Source: DATFVA01 sp963764235
GTDB taxonomy: Bacteria > Bacteroidota > Ignavibacteria > Ignavibacteriales > Ignavibacteriaceae
Assembly: GCA_963764235.1 (NCBI GenBank)
Contig: CAVXRO010000009.1
Coordinates: 62,001 to 126,000, forward strand
Length of the DNA: 64,000 nt
Direction of reading: 5' to 3'
This document shows positions 43,732 through 52,922 of this stretch, piece after piece (within the stretch, counting starts at the first letter, position 1; each line of letters starts with the position of its first letter). Under the pieces are notes generated by a model. It worked only from the letters and a program-made list of their open reading frames with translations. It was not told where the DNA came from and ran no database searches. A program made the translations under genes and the position numbers.

Positions 43732-45885
43732 TTATTTAATGAGCATCATTTTCCGGGATAAAAAAACTCCTGCAGATGTTCTTAAAGTATAGAAATAAAC
43801 TCCGCTGCTTAATCCGGAACCGTCAAACCTGACCTCATACGTTCCCTTCGTTTGCTCCTCATTGGTTAACGTCTTTACTTCATTCCCCAGTATGTCGTAA
43901 ACCTTTAGAGTTACAAAACAGTTTTTTGCTATTTTATAAGTGATCAGAGTTGAAGGATTAAAAGGATTAGGATAATTCTGAAGCAGTCCGAACCGGGTCA
44001 CTAAATCCTGTGTAAAATCATCAGCACCCGAAGCTTCGCCAAGAACAAAATATGCAAAGCTGTATTGATCGAAAGTTGTTGCATACTGGTAGGGAATATT
44101 GTTTACTTTATTATAATAGATATTTAGTCCTACCGTATCGCCCGGTTGGAGGGTCAGTCCGGCAAAGTCCCTCCTCGCGATCGACATTTCGATCTGCACC
44201 ACCGGAAAATTCAGTGTCGTTTTGAGTTTTACACTTGATGGATAAATCACCCTTCTCTGGAACTGGCTCTGGTAATCAGGGTCATCATCCCACATACCGC
44301 CGGGACCGCCATGCTGCAGACTCCATTCTTTGACCTCGGGACTTGCATCCCAAGAATGAAATGAAATAAAATTACCCGTTGATATATTTATTTCCATTTC
44401 GGTATTCCCGGAACCCCACCACCAGCCATCATTCTGGAAATCAAGGGTCAGTTTCGGAAGTCCGATATTCGAAAGATAAAGAGCCAGGTAAAGCGAATCC
44501 TGCGTGTAACTCATATAAAACTCCGGAGCATATTCCTGGCTGGAGTAAACAAGTGTGTCGTCAACCAGAGGCCACCCTTCCTCAACAATTCCATCCACTA
44601 CGGGATGGTATACCGGGATTACCTCTGCCGCTGCATATCTCGGATAATCATCATCACCATCCGTAATATTATCACCGTCGGTATCCGATGAATTCGGATC
44701 AGATCCGCTGAAAGTACCGTTAATTGCTTCATCCCTATCACTCAGTCCATCCTGATCGGTATCAGGAGAACCGTTACTGCCGCCATACCTTGATTCATCG
44801 AGTGCTGTCAGGCTGTCAGTATCCGGAAAATCATCATTATCCGAATCCACAACTTCATATATATTTCCCCAGGAAGGGAGGAGATCCTCATACGCAGTGA
44901 ATGTTCTGAACATCTTTGCCTGGAAGTCATATTGCTCTCCGCATGAAGCCGGGAATTCCCACGGTACGTCTCCATGATACATTTCGGGATGTCCATTTGC
45001 ATTATAAAGCGCATCAATCGCATGCTGAACCTCGTGAACAAATACCCAGGTAAGCCCATAATAAAAATCACTATCATCGCCGGGATAAATTACTCCCGAA
45101 CCGGCCGGCCAATGGACGTGTGAAAATCCGGTCTGCCTTGAAGGGCCGGGAAGCGGAAGGTTCTGAACACCATACGACCAATAGCCATTAACAGCTGTAG
45201 TTATCCTGAATATTATATCATACTGGGTATTCATAACACCGAGGCCGGCAAGGTCAGAAGCAGTTTTCATCATACTGCCCCAGGTGTCATCAGGGTTCGG
45301 AAAGACTTCAAGGCTATCTATTACGTAGTAAAAGAACTGAACGTTTAGTTTAAGTTTTGAATTACGCCAGTAGAAAAGCTGTCCCAGCTTCAGAGAATTT
45401 TTGATCTTCGGTACATCGGATTCGGGTATGGTTCCGCTATTTGTATTTTTGTATATAACAACTGCAATCTTCAGATTGGCATAAGTATAAAAACCATCTG
45501 CTGAACCGGCAGTTAAGATTTGCTCTTCCGAGGATGAGGCTATTTCTGTTTGTGAAAAATCTCTTGCCCTAACCTCATAGTAATATTGTGTACCAGGCGT
45601 CAGTCTTGTATCAATGAATGTTGTGTCATCTATATATCCGACAGGCAGACCGTATGGTTCACCGGATATCCTTCTGTAAATATTGTACCCTCCTACAGCG
45701 GCTGTGTCAATGTATGCATTCCAACTCAGGGAGACATTGGTTGCTGTGGCGGACAGAGTCAGATTTTCTATTATTCCCGTCATCCCTTTTATTTCCCCCG
45801 GATGTGAGTTTACCATTCCCATACTGCAGAATGAGCACAAAAAGATAAACAAAAGAACTAAATATTTTACTGAAGATATTTTCAT
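43732..45885 (-). CDS. Secreted HExxH protein with fibronectin-III, calcium-binding, CBM9-like and sorting domains
   Basis: A 717-residue exported protein. After the signal peptide there is a fibronectin-III domain (about 40-125) and a putative metallopeptidase-like domain (about 135-340) with VFVHEVQHAIDAL, zinc-binding HExxH at 284-288. Aspartate-rich thrombospondin-3-like calcium repeats follow (about 346-412; DSDNDDFPDTDS, DTDQDGLSDRDE). A CBM9-like domain follows (about 420-620; VVDGIVEEGWPLVDD ... DSLYLALYLSN). The sorting domain is last (NYPNPFNPSTLITYKI ... RKMMLIK). A peptidase working on glycoproteins or processing surface proteins is plausible; the third zinc ligand was not identified. 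Confidence 0.82.
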   Translation of the reverse strand: MKISSVKYLVLLFIFLCSFCSMGMVNSHPGEIKGMTGIIENLTLSATATNVSLSWNAYIDTAAVGGYNIYRRISGEPYGLPVGYIDDTTFIDTRLTPGTQYYYEVRARDFSQTEIASSSEEQILTAGSADGFYTYANLKIAVVIYKNTNSGTIPESDVPKIKNSLKLGQLFYWRNSKLKLNVQFFYYVIDSLEVFPNPDDTWGSMMKTASDLAGLGVMNTQYDIIFRITTAVNGYWSYGVQNLPLPGPSRQTGFSHVHWPAGSGVIYPGDDSDFYYGLTWVFVHEVQHAIDALYNANGHPEMYHGDVPWEFPASCGEQYDFQAKMFRTFTAYEDLLPSWGNIYEVVDSDNDDFPDTDSLTALDESRYGGSNGSPDTDQDGLSDRDEAINGTFSGSDPNSSDTDGDNITDGDDDYPRYAAAEVIPVYHPVVDGIVEEGWPLVDDTLVYSSQEYAPEFYMSYTQDSLYLALYLSNIGLPKLTLDFQNDGWWWGSGNTEMEINISTGNFISFHSWDASPEVKEWSLQHGGPGGMWDDDPDYQSQFQRRVIYPSSVKLKTTLNFPVVQIEMSIARRDFAGLTLQPGDTVGLNIYYNKVNNIPYQYATTFDQYSFAYFVLGEASGADDFTQDLVTRFGLLQNYPNPFNPSTLITYKIAKNCFVTLKVYDILGNEVKTLTNEEQTKGTYEVRFDGSGLSSGVYFYTLRTSAGVFLSRKMMLIK

Positions 45886-45912
45886 TACCTGGTAAAAATT
45901 TTCAATCAGTTA

Positions 45913-48315
45913 TTATTTTAATAGAATCATTTTCCTGTTAAGTATTATGCTGCCCGCTTTCAGTCTGTAAAAATATATTCCTGACGAAACAGAAGTATTT
46001 TCATTATTCCGGCCGTTCCACCTGACGTTATATCTTCCCGGACGCTGCACCAGATCTACAAGTGTTTTCACTTCGCTGCCGAGAAGATCGTAAACAGTCA
46101 ATGTAACCGGAGTTTGTTCTGCAATCTGATAGCTTATATTGGTCTCAGGATTAAAAGGGTTCGGATAATTCTGGTCAAGTGTATAGCTATAAGGAATATT
46201 CCCATCAGCACCGACACCTGAGGGATTGATCAGGTTCATGGTCATATCATAATCTGCAGTCAGTGTATCTCCTGACCAGTATTTCAGGTTAAAAGAAGAA
46301 ACCGGCAGAAAATTATATCCAACAAGACCTCCATACTCAACCCTAACTATTGCAATAGAATTGGAAAAACCGTAATCATGAGTAATAGTGCCGCTTATAC
46401 TGAATGGACATCTTCCCGCATTGATCCTCCCCAACGAGTCAGTTGTGAACTGAAGGTCGGGTGTATTATCATAGTATTTGCCGTACCAGACACCCGATTG
46501 AGGCCCCGCCTGGTAAATTTTGACATCAGCAAAAGGCAGAATATTACCTGCAGTATTTTTAAATGTAATAATATTATTCTGAGGCAGATCCTGCATGAAT
46601 ACACCAATATTATTTGGCGCATTGTAATTTCCGTATGTTGCCCTGTGACCTGCTATTAAATTCAGTGCGGGTGCACTGTAATGATCTATATAAGTATATT
46701 GTCCGTTCATCAGGCCATGGATGGGAGTGGAATAGACAGCAGAACCGGTTAAAGGCATAAATGGTGTTCCCGCAACAAGCTCACCATTTTCCATTATCCC
46801 CACAGTGCTGCCGTCGCCGTCATCATTAACGTCGAATCCATAAACATCAATCAGATAGCGGGCATGACCCAGTTCATGAAACAAAGAACCTTCGAAGTAA
46901 AAGGCATTGCCGTCGGAAATGGAATGGTGGTTTGCATAAAAAGTGCCTTCAAGCAGGTTTATGGGAAATCCCCACTGAAGATCAACCGTTCGGTCGTTCA
47001 GATTTGGTGTATTAGTAGCAAGTCCGCCAGCCAGTGGAAGAGCGCTGTCGGGAACGACAACAATTTCATCAATCCTTACTCTGTCCAACACACCCTGCGG
47101 TGCTTCGGGGTACCTGGCCGTATCCAGCATAAGGTTCCATCTTTTCACATGGCGGTTAGCCCAGTCCTCCCAACAGTTGGAATGTACACCCAATTCCTTC
47201 TGATACTGATGGAAATAATCATAAACACTTTGTTCCACATAAAAACCTGCCCCAATCGCATTAGTATATACCATAAGCGAATTGTTGCCTTCTTCTTCTT
47301 CATTAATCAGATTCTGCGGATCGATATCGATCTGAAGCCGATGACGGTCAAATGTCCAGACCCATGGATAATCAACGTTCACAATACTATCAGACGGAAT
47401 TAAAACCGTTCCTGTATCTACTATTACACTATCCATCAACCACCGGTACTGAACGTTGAGGTTCTGATCCGTCCAGTTCTTAACTTTCGCTTCCCATGTG
47501 ACATTATCCCCTGGTGCCGGCCAGCCCTCTGTTTCGGGATGGGGACTCCCCCATACATAATTAATTTTCGGAAGTCTTGTGATGTATCCTATAGTAAGAT
47601 CAAATCCCGCAGGAGCACCTTCATTTACATCTATCGAATGTGAACTTAAAATTCCCCCGGAGGATTTTGCGTAAACAATATAACCGTAATGTTCTGTAAG
47701 TACCGCTGTCTGGTCTGTGAAGGTACCGGAATTTATTCCATCGCCGACACGATGATACAACATCCTCTTCCTGCCGTCCGGCAGTACGTCACTGAAACTT
47801 CTTCTGTAAACAGAGTAGGTCATTCCGCTTATCTGGTCCCACGATATTGTTCTGTAACCTGTGGTACTGTCAATCGCCAGGGAGATATTCAGCGGGGCCT
47901 GCGGAAGATCAACAGAAGACAAATTCAGGTTAAGGGGAAATCTTGACCATGGTATTGCTGTCACAGAGTCGGTTAAAGTTCCCTGCTGCATGGTCTGGTT
48001 ACAGGTGAACCTAACATAGACCTTATCTCCGGCCTGCAGAGCAGGATCTGCAAAGTTACCAAGCTCAACACCGAATGCTCCCTGCCCGGTTATATTGGGA
48101 ACTCCCCCCACATCCCATCTTGGTGCATTTTCAATCAGAATATGTGACTGATCATTATTCAGGTATGCTGTGAATGAAGCGACAGGCGGTGTGTGAGTAC
48201 ATAAAGAGCCATTTTCATGGTATACAAAATTCCTGAAATAAACCGACTCACCGTTCTGAGCCGCAATCGGTACAAAATAGAGTACGCTAAGTAATGCGAT
48301 AAATAATATTTTCAT
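45913..48315 (-). CDS. Secreted HExxH protein with fibronectin-III and CARDB-like domains and a sorting domain
   Basis: An 800-residue exported protein. Signal peptide to about residue 19. An N-terminal module (about 25-120) has the pattern GSLCTHTPP ... ENAPRWD ... GVELGNF ... VRFTC. A fibronectin-III-like domain (about 140-235) and a CARDB-like domain (about 247-355; DPQNLINEEEEGNNSL) follow. The HExxH region (FHELGHARYLIDVYGFD, zinc motif at 480-484) is at about 370-560. The sorting domain ends the protein (NYPNPFNPETNISYQI ... RKMILLK). The first two modules are homologous to the segment inserted in the 35547-38594 enzyme. Peptidase activity is inferred from the HELGH motif only. Confidence 0.82.
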   Translation of the reverse strand: MKILFIALLSVLYFVPIAAQNGESVYFRNFVYHENGSLCTHTPPVASFTAYLNNDQSHILIENAPRWDVGGVPNITGQGAFGVELGNFADPALQAGDKVYVRFTCNQTMQQGTLTDSVTAIPWSRFPLNLNLSSVDLPQAPLNISLAIDSTTGYRTISWDQISGMTYSVYRRSFSDVLPDGRKRMLYHRVGDGINSGTFTDQTAVLTEHYGYIVYAKSSGGILSSHSIDVNEGAPAGFDLTIGYITRLPKINYVWGSPHPETEGWPAPGDNVTWEAKVKNWTDQNLNVQYRWLMDSVIVDTGTVLIPSDSIVNVDYPWVWTFDRHRLQIDIDPQNLINEEEEGNNSLMVYTNAIGAGFYVEQSVYDYFHQYQKELGVHSNCWEDWANRHVKRWNLMLDTARYPEAPQGVLDRVRIDEIVVVPDSALPLAGGLATNTPNLNDRTVDLQWGFPINLLEGTFYANHHSISDGNAFYFEGSLFHELGHARYLIDVYGFDVNDDGDGSTVGIMENGELVAGTPFMPLTGSAVYSTPIHGLMNGQYTYIDHYSAPALNLIAGHRATYGNYNAPNNIGVFMQDLPQNNIITFKNTAGNILPFADVKIYQAGPQSGVWYGKYYDNTPDLQFTTDSLGRINAGRCPFSISGTITHDYGFSNSIAIVRVEYGGLVGYNFLPVSSFNLKYWSGDTLTADYDMTMNLINPSGVGADGNIPYSYTLDQNYPNPFNPETNISYQIAEQTPVTLTVYDLLGSEVKTLVDLVQRPGRYNVRWNGRNNENTSVSSGIYFYRLKAGSIILNRKMILLK

Positions 48316-48335
48316 TTAAATCCTTCCAAATCAGT

Positions 48336-49259
48336 CTATTTAATATTTAGACCAATTCCGACCCTGTGAGCATTGCCAAGCAGACCAAACCTGCTGAAAG
48401 AATAATCTACCCGTGAACTTATTCCGCTTACCTCCAACTGGACTCCGGCTCCAAACGAAAAAGTTGCAACGTCATAATTTATTTTATATCCTCCTCGGGC
48501 AAAGAAGGTGTCCTGAAAACTATATTCACCGCCGACCTGGGTAAGCGGCTGACCGTCATTAGGTTTTGTAGCTGCAAAGCTCACCATAACCTTCTGATCC
48601 TCACCGTCAATGGCATTTATACTGGCGCCGAAAGTAAAAGCAGTGGGCAAAGGATAACTTTCATTCACATATTTAACCTGTGAACCAAAGTTCGATATCT
48701 GCATTGCAAATTTAAAATCCCGGAATCCCGATGTATACATGGTAGCTATATCAACCGAAAACGCATTGGCGGAAAAGTCTTTGTATAGGGTCATATTAAT
48801 ATAGTTAAGTGTGAGACCCACAGTTACCTGTTCTGTAAAGAACCTTGAATATGAAATTCCGAATTTATAATTCCCGGCCGAAAAGGTCTCTCCTGTACCG
48901 TCAGGCTGCAGCGGGGTTCTGACCTTCATCATATCGGTATAGAGAGCAGTAACCGCTGCAGCAAATGTACCTATATCCTCAAAAGTCTGTGCGGCCGCGG
49001 CATAATCATGATTGATACCCGCAAACCAGAAGTTATGGTTGAATACAATATCGGTTCCCTGGATCCAGGCAAGTGCGGCTGAATTATAGAAAGTACCTTC
49101 CGCTCCCTCAACTGCAGAAATGTATGCATCACCCAAGGCTGTGCCGCGAGGACTAATGCCGATTTTCAGGAACTGTGCGTCTGTACTTCCGGGCCGCTGA
49201 AACTGGGCAAACAGAACCGGTGAAAAAATTAAGACTGCTATTATAAATTTCCTAATCAT
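48336..49259 (-). CDS. PorV/PorQ-like outer-membrane beta-barrel protein (second)
   Basis: A 307-residue predicted barrel of the same family as the gene at 3993-5030. Signal peptide to about residue 19 (ending LFAQ), family opening with AQFLKIGISPRGTALGDAYIS and TFYNSAALAWIQG, and an ending strand HRVGIGLNIK. Both proteins share the middle motif DGTGETFSAGNYKFGISYSR or a close variant. It follows two paralogous secreted proteins with PNPY-type C-terminal domains, mirroring the order in the 3993-11044 cassette. A shuttle role for those proteins is inferred from PorV of type IX secretion. Confidence 0.87.
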   Translation of the reverse strand: MIRKFIIAVLIFSPVLFAQFQRPGSTDAQFLKIGISPRGTALGDAYISAVEGAEGTFYNSAALAWIQGTDIVFNHNFWFAGINHDYAAAAQTFEDIGTFAAAVTALYTDMMKVRTPLQPDGTGETFSAGNYKFGISYSRFFTEQVTVGLTLNYINMTLYKDFSANAFSVDIATMYTSGFRDFKFAMQISNFGSQVKYVNESYPLPTAFTFGASINAIDGEDQKVMVSFAATKPNDGQPLTQVGGEYSFQDTFFARGGYKINYDVATFSFGAGVQLEVSGISSRVDYSFSRFGLLGNAHRVGIGLNIK

Positions 49260-49296
49260 ATTACAACCTATTTGGTTTCAGCTTTTGAAACTTCAC

Positions 49297-51084
49297 TTAT
49301 TTTATTATCACGAACTTTCCAACCTGCACCTGGTTGTTCGTTTTGTCTTCACAGGTAAACAGATAGATCCCACTGGAAACCGCCTGACCCACATAGCTTG
49401 TCAGGTTCCAGTCTTCGTAACCTCTCGTAGGATTATTATGATCCAATGTATAAACAAGATCCCCGGAAAGAGTATATATTTTAATCTGGCAGGAAGCAGG
49501 GAGATGTATAAACTGTATTCTCCTGTCCTGCTCCATCCAGTTTTCCCGTGTCCCGGCGGGTTTCTCCCAGGGGGGATCATAATTCTGGTACGCTATATCG
49601 CCTCTGTATGGATTAGGAACGACTGCAACTTCACCAACGCCCGATGGAGGCTGAGTACCGGGCACCGCCTGCTGAGCGTTCGTATAAATACTGGATTCCT
49701 GGGCAGGGAAATCTGCAACCGTATCTTCCTTTGAAAAAGCAGTGACTGAGTAATAGTAGTCGAAATTATTCAGCAGACCTCTGTCGGTATATGTCCGCTC
49801 CAGACCGGTGTTGTATCCGTATTTATCACCAGCAACGTCGAACTCAGCAAGAAGAGTCCATGGTCCCGCGGCACTTCGTGTACTTTTATAAACCTTATAA
49901 CCCTCAAACGGCTCCTGACTGCTGTCAGCCCTGTAAGGATCTATATATGTTTCAGGATTAACATCCCCTGGTTGAGGTTCCCAGTTTAAGTCTACCTCTT
50001 GGTTCTTCATAACCATCCTTAATGGAGGTTTGGGCGGAGGTGACGGTACTTTGAAATTCTGCCCTATCAGCCAGTTCAGCCTGTCGAGATTCTGTAATGT
50101 TCCTTCTATACCTTCTCCCAGAACTTCACCGATAGTAAACGATAGTGTATCCCCGACATTTATATCGAAGGGACCGAAGCTAATTATAAACTGTGAACCT
50201 ATCGGGTCCTGTTGATCTTCCATAATCAGGTTGGCAGCCATTTGTTTATACCTGAGAGGATCCTGTGGAGGAGGAGCACCAAGTCCCTGCCCGGGATACC
50301 AGTTAAATGTCCACCTTATTGAGTCTTCAGGTATATTTGCAGGAGGATAAACTTTTATACCTATCGGGCTGTAAGCATTACCGTCCACCCCTCCGGGTGC
50401 ATCAACCGACATACCGAAATGCTTATCAGGATAATAAACCGAATAATCATCCAGCGCAAAATCCCACCCGCTCCCCCTGTAGCCGACATTACCATCCAGC
50501 CAGTAGGCTATATAGACTTTCTTCAGATTATACTTTGTAGATATTACCTTAAAATTATAGATAATTTCCTGGTCGAGAGGAGGAGAACCCCATGCATAAC
50601 TGTTTTGAATAACATCCAGGTAGAGAGGGGTATGTTCAGCAATTGTTCTAACATTATAATCACTATATCTGCAGACCAGGTCCTCGTCTGATACACCTAT
50701 ATAATTATTCCAGTATGGTATATTAGCAGTATCTCCTTTATGCACAACCCAAATGGTATCCCATGGCTGGTCAGTAGGATAAAATTCGAAATTTGAATTC
50801 CAGCCTGATGCAACTGATACAAGTGTGTCAGTCCCGAGGATGGCACCCACCCATATTCCGCCCTCACCAATATGTTCCTCGTGACTCTGCCTTGGGAATT
50901 CGCAATAGATCAACCCGGGATAATCGGTCACGCCGGTCCATAACGCACCGATATTAGTTACAAGCTGCCTTACTTCTCCAACATCATGGAGTTTCCAGTC
51001 TAATGTTGCTCTCTGTGCAAAAGAAGCCGGAACGAGAAAAAATAAACTCAGCAAAAAGGTTTTATAAAATTTACTGTATATCAT
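49297..51084 (-). CDS. Secreted fibronectin-III protein with PNPY-type sorting domain
   Basis: A 595-residue exported protein. Signal peptide to about residue 23 (ending SFAQ), then a region of about 300 residues starting TLDWKLHDVGEVRQLVTNIG with GGIWVGAILGTDTL. A fibronectin-III-like module (about 360-465; PFEGYKVYKSTRSAAGPW) precedes a 110-residue C-terminal domain (VAVVPNPYRGDIAYQ ... RRIQFIHLPASCQIKIYTLSG ... VQVGKFVIIK). It is a clear paralogue of the next gene at 51103-52911 and shares the terminal domain with the 1,084-residue protein at 5064. No catalytic motif is seen. A surface partner of the TonB-dependent receptor is the inferred role. Confidence 0.85.
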   Translation of the reverse strand: MIYSKFYKTFLLSLFFLVPASFAQRATLDWKLHDVGEVRQLVTNIGALWTGVTDYPGLIYCEFPRQSHEEHIGEGGIWVGAILGTDTLVSVASGWNSNFEFYPTDQPWDTIWVVHKGDTANIPYWNNYIGVSDEDLVCRYSDYNVRTIAEHTPLYLDVIQNSYAWGSPPLDQEIIYNFKVISTKYNLKKVYIAYWLDGNVGYRGSGWDFALDDYSVYYPDKHFGMSVDAPGGVDGNAYSPIGIKVYPPANIPEDSIRWTFNWYPGQGLGAPPPQDPLRYKQMAANLIMEDQQDPIGSQFIISFGPFDINVGDTLSFTIGEVLGEGIEGTLQNLDRLNWLIGQNFKVPSPPPKPPLRMVMKNQEVDLNWEPQPGDVNPETYIDPYRADSSQEPFEGYKVYKSTRSAAGPWTLLAEFDVAGDKYGYNTGLERTYTDRGLLNNFDYYYSVTAFSKEDTVADFPAQESSIYTNAQQAVPGTQPPSGVGEVAVVPNPYRGDIAYQNYDPPWEKPAGTRENWMEQDRRIQFIHLPASCQIKIYTLSGDLVYTLDHNNPTRGYEDWNLTSYVGQAVSSGIYLFTCEDKTNNQVQVGKFVIIK

Positions 51085-51102
51085 GATTTTGCATTTTACC
51101 TT

Positions 51103-52911
51103 TTACTTTATAATTACAAATTTTCCCACCTGTACTCTGCCGTTATTTTTATCCTCACAAGTGAACAGATAAATGCCGCTCGATATAGCCTGTCCTATAT
51201 GAGAAGTCAGATTCCAGTCAGCATATCCCTTCTCAGGGTCATCGTGATTTAGTTTTTCCACTACATCCCCTGCCAGCGTATATATGGTGATTTCACATCG
51301 TGCGGGAAGATTAATAAACTGTATCCGCCGATCCTGCTCCATCCATTGGGTTCTCGAACCGTTCGGCTTCTCCCAGGGAGGATTATATGACTGATAAGCA
51401 AGATCACCACGATACGGATTGGGTACTGCGGCAACTTCACCAACGGTACCGGGAGGAGCAGTACCGGGAACAGCAACAACTGCGTTTTTTGAAACACTGG
51501 ATTCCAGGGGAGGGAACTTAATTACACGATCAGGTTTTGAGAATGAAGTAACAGCATAGTAATAATCAAGGTTGTTCAGCAGTCCATAATCTGTGAATTC
51601 GTACTGGATCCCGGTATTTGATCCATAATCGTCTCCCGGCAGATCGAACTCTGCCAGGAGGGTCCATGGTCCATCCTTGCTCTGAGTGCTCTTATAAACT
51701 TTGTAACCCTCAAATGGTTTTGAAATAGTATCAGCCCTGTAAGGATCTGTAAAATCTTCAGGGTTCGGAATGCCCGGCTGCGATTCCCAGTTGAGGATAA
51801 TTTTTTTATTATCAGCCGTTATCCTCAAAGGTGGGGATGGCGGAGCTGAAGGAACTTTAAAGTCCTTATCTTTTACTATTTTTAATATGTCCTCTTTCTG
51901 ATTCAGATCCTCAATACTTTCACCCAATATTAAGGCAACGCTGAATTCAAGAGTATCGTTCTTAGATATTGTATAAGGTCCCAGTGATACTATGTGCTTG
52001 GTACCGTCACCAGTGCTTACCTGGTTTTCCATAACGAGTCCTCTCGACATATCGTTATATCTCTCATCATTAGTATGGGGTATACCCTGCTGCTGACCAT
52101 TATACCAAATAAATGTAAGTACACTGTCACCCTGAGTTATTTCAGGGAAATAACTTTTCTGTCCGATCATCCCTAATGCAGTTCCATCCGGCCCGCCGGG
52201 AAGATCACGACAGACAGCCATTGTTCTGTGGCGTTCGAAGTAAGTTTCATCATCAAGTCCGTATCCCCCGGCCAGGACATAACCGATGTTTCCGTTCATC
52301 CAGTTTGTAAGGTAGACCTGCTGGAGGTCATACCGGTTTGATATTACTTTATAATTGACAACTATTATCTGATCAAGCGGCGGTGATTCCCATGAATAGC
52401 AAGTCTGGATAACATCAAGATAGAGAGGAACATGATCAGCCTTTTTCAAACTCGCAGGTCCGTAATCATTATACCTGCAGACAAAATCCTCATCGGAGAT
52501 ACCGACATAACCGGGCCAGTAAGGATTAGCCGGGTCTCCTATATCAACAGTATCACCCCTGTCCACAACCCATATCGTATCCCAGGGCTCGTTTGAAGCA
52601 AAAAACTCGCCTTCCTCTCCGCGGATAACTGAAACGAGTTTCTGACCATTTACAATCGCTCCAATCCAGGGCCCTGCTTCGGTAATGTGTTCTTCGCCGC
52701 TTCCGGGCGGGAACTCACAATTTACCAGCCTTGTATAATCGAAAGTCTGATCACCTGCCGCATTCAGCCAGCCAGTATTTGTAATTACCTGTCTCACTTT
52801 TCCTATATTTGTAAGTTTCCAGTCAAGTGTAACCTGTTGTGCCGATGAAGTATATGAACAGAAAATAATCAGCATGAATACATAAATTGTATAATCACTA
52901 TTAAGTTTCAT
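51103..52911 (-). CDS. Secreted fibronectin-III protein with PNPY-type sorting domain (paralogue)
   Basis: A 602-residue exported protein that parallels the 49297 gene along its whole length: TLDWKLTNIGKVRQVITNTG after the signal peptide, EEHITEAGPWIGAIV, YLDVIQTCYSWESPPLDQ, PFEGYKVYKSTQSKDGPW and the end VAAVPNPYRGDLAYQ ... VQVGKFVIIK. The pair probably arose by tandem duplication, but the DNA has diverged clearly, so the event is older than the 1,092-bp repeat at 11.4-13.6 kb. It starts 11 bp after the TonB-dependent receptor's stop, the place where SusD would be found in a classical Bacteroidota locus, yet it has no lipobox and no SusD-like helical repeats. Confidence 0.85.
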   Translation of the reverse strand: MKLNSDYTIYVFMLIIFCSYTSSAQQVTLDWKLTNIGKVRQVITNTGWLNAAGDQTFDYTRLVNCEFPPGSGEEHITEAGPWIGAIVNGQKLVSVIRGEEGEFFASNEPWDTIWVVDRGDTVDIGDPANPYWPGYVGISDEDFVCRYNDYGPASLKKADHVPLYLDVIQTCYSWESPPLDQIIVVNYKVISNRYDLQQVYLTNWMNGNIGYVLAGGYGLDDETYFERHRTMAVCRDLPGGPDGTALGMIGQKSYFPEITQGDSVLTFIWYNGQQQGIPHTNDERYNDMSRGLVMENQVSTGDGTKHIVSLGPYTISKNDTLEFSVALILGESIEDLNQKEDILKIVKDKDFKVPSAPPSPPLRITADNKKIILNWESQPGIPNPEDFTDPYRADTISKPFEGYKVYKSTQSKDGPWTLLAEFDLPGDDYGSNTGIQYEFTDYGLLNNLDYYYAVTSFSKPDRVIKFPPLESSVSKNAVVAVPGTAPPGTVGEVAAVPNPYRGDLAYQSYNPPWEKPNGSRTQWMEQDRRIQFINLPARCEITIYTLAGDVVEKLNHDDPEKGYADWNLTSHIGQAISSGIYLFTCEDKNNGRVQVGKFVIIK

Positions 52912-52922
52912 AAATCAATCTG

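Noticed and set aside
46864..47403. A 179-codon open frame on the plus strand
   Set aside because: It lies wholly antisense to the well-supported 800-residue secreted protein, has no ribosome site worth noting and reads as low-complexity, non-family sequence.
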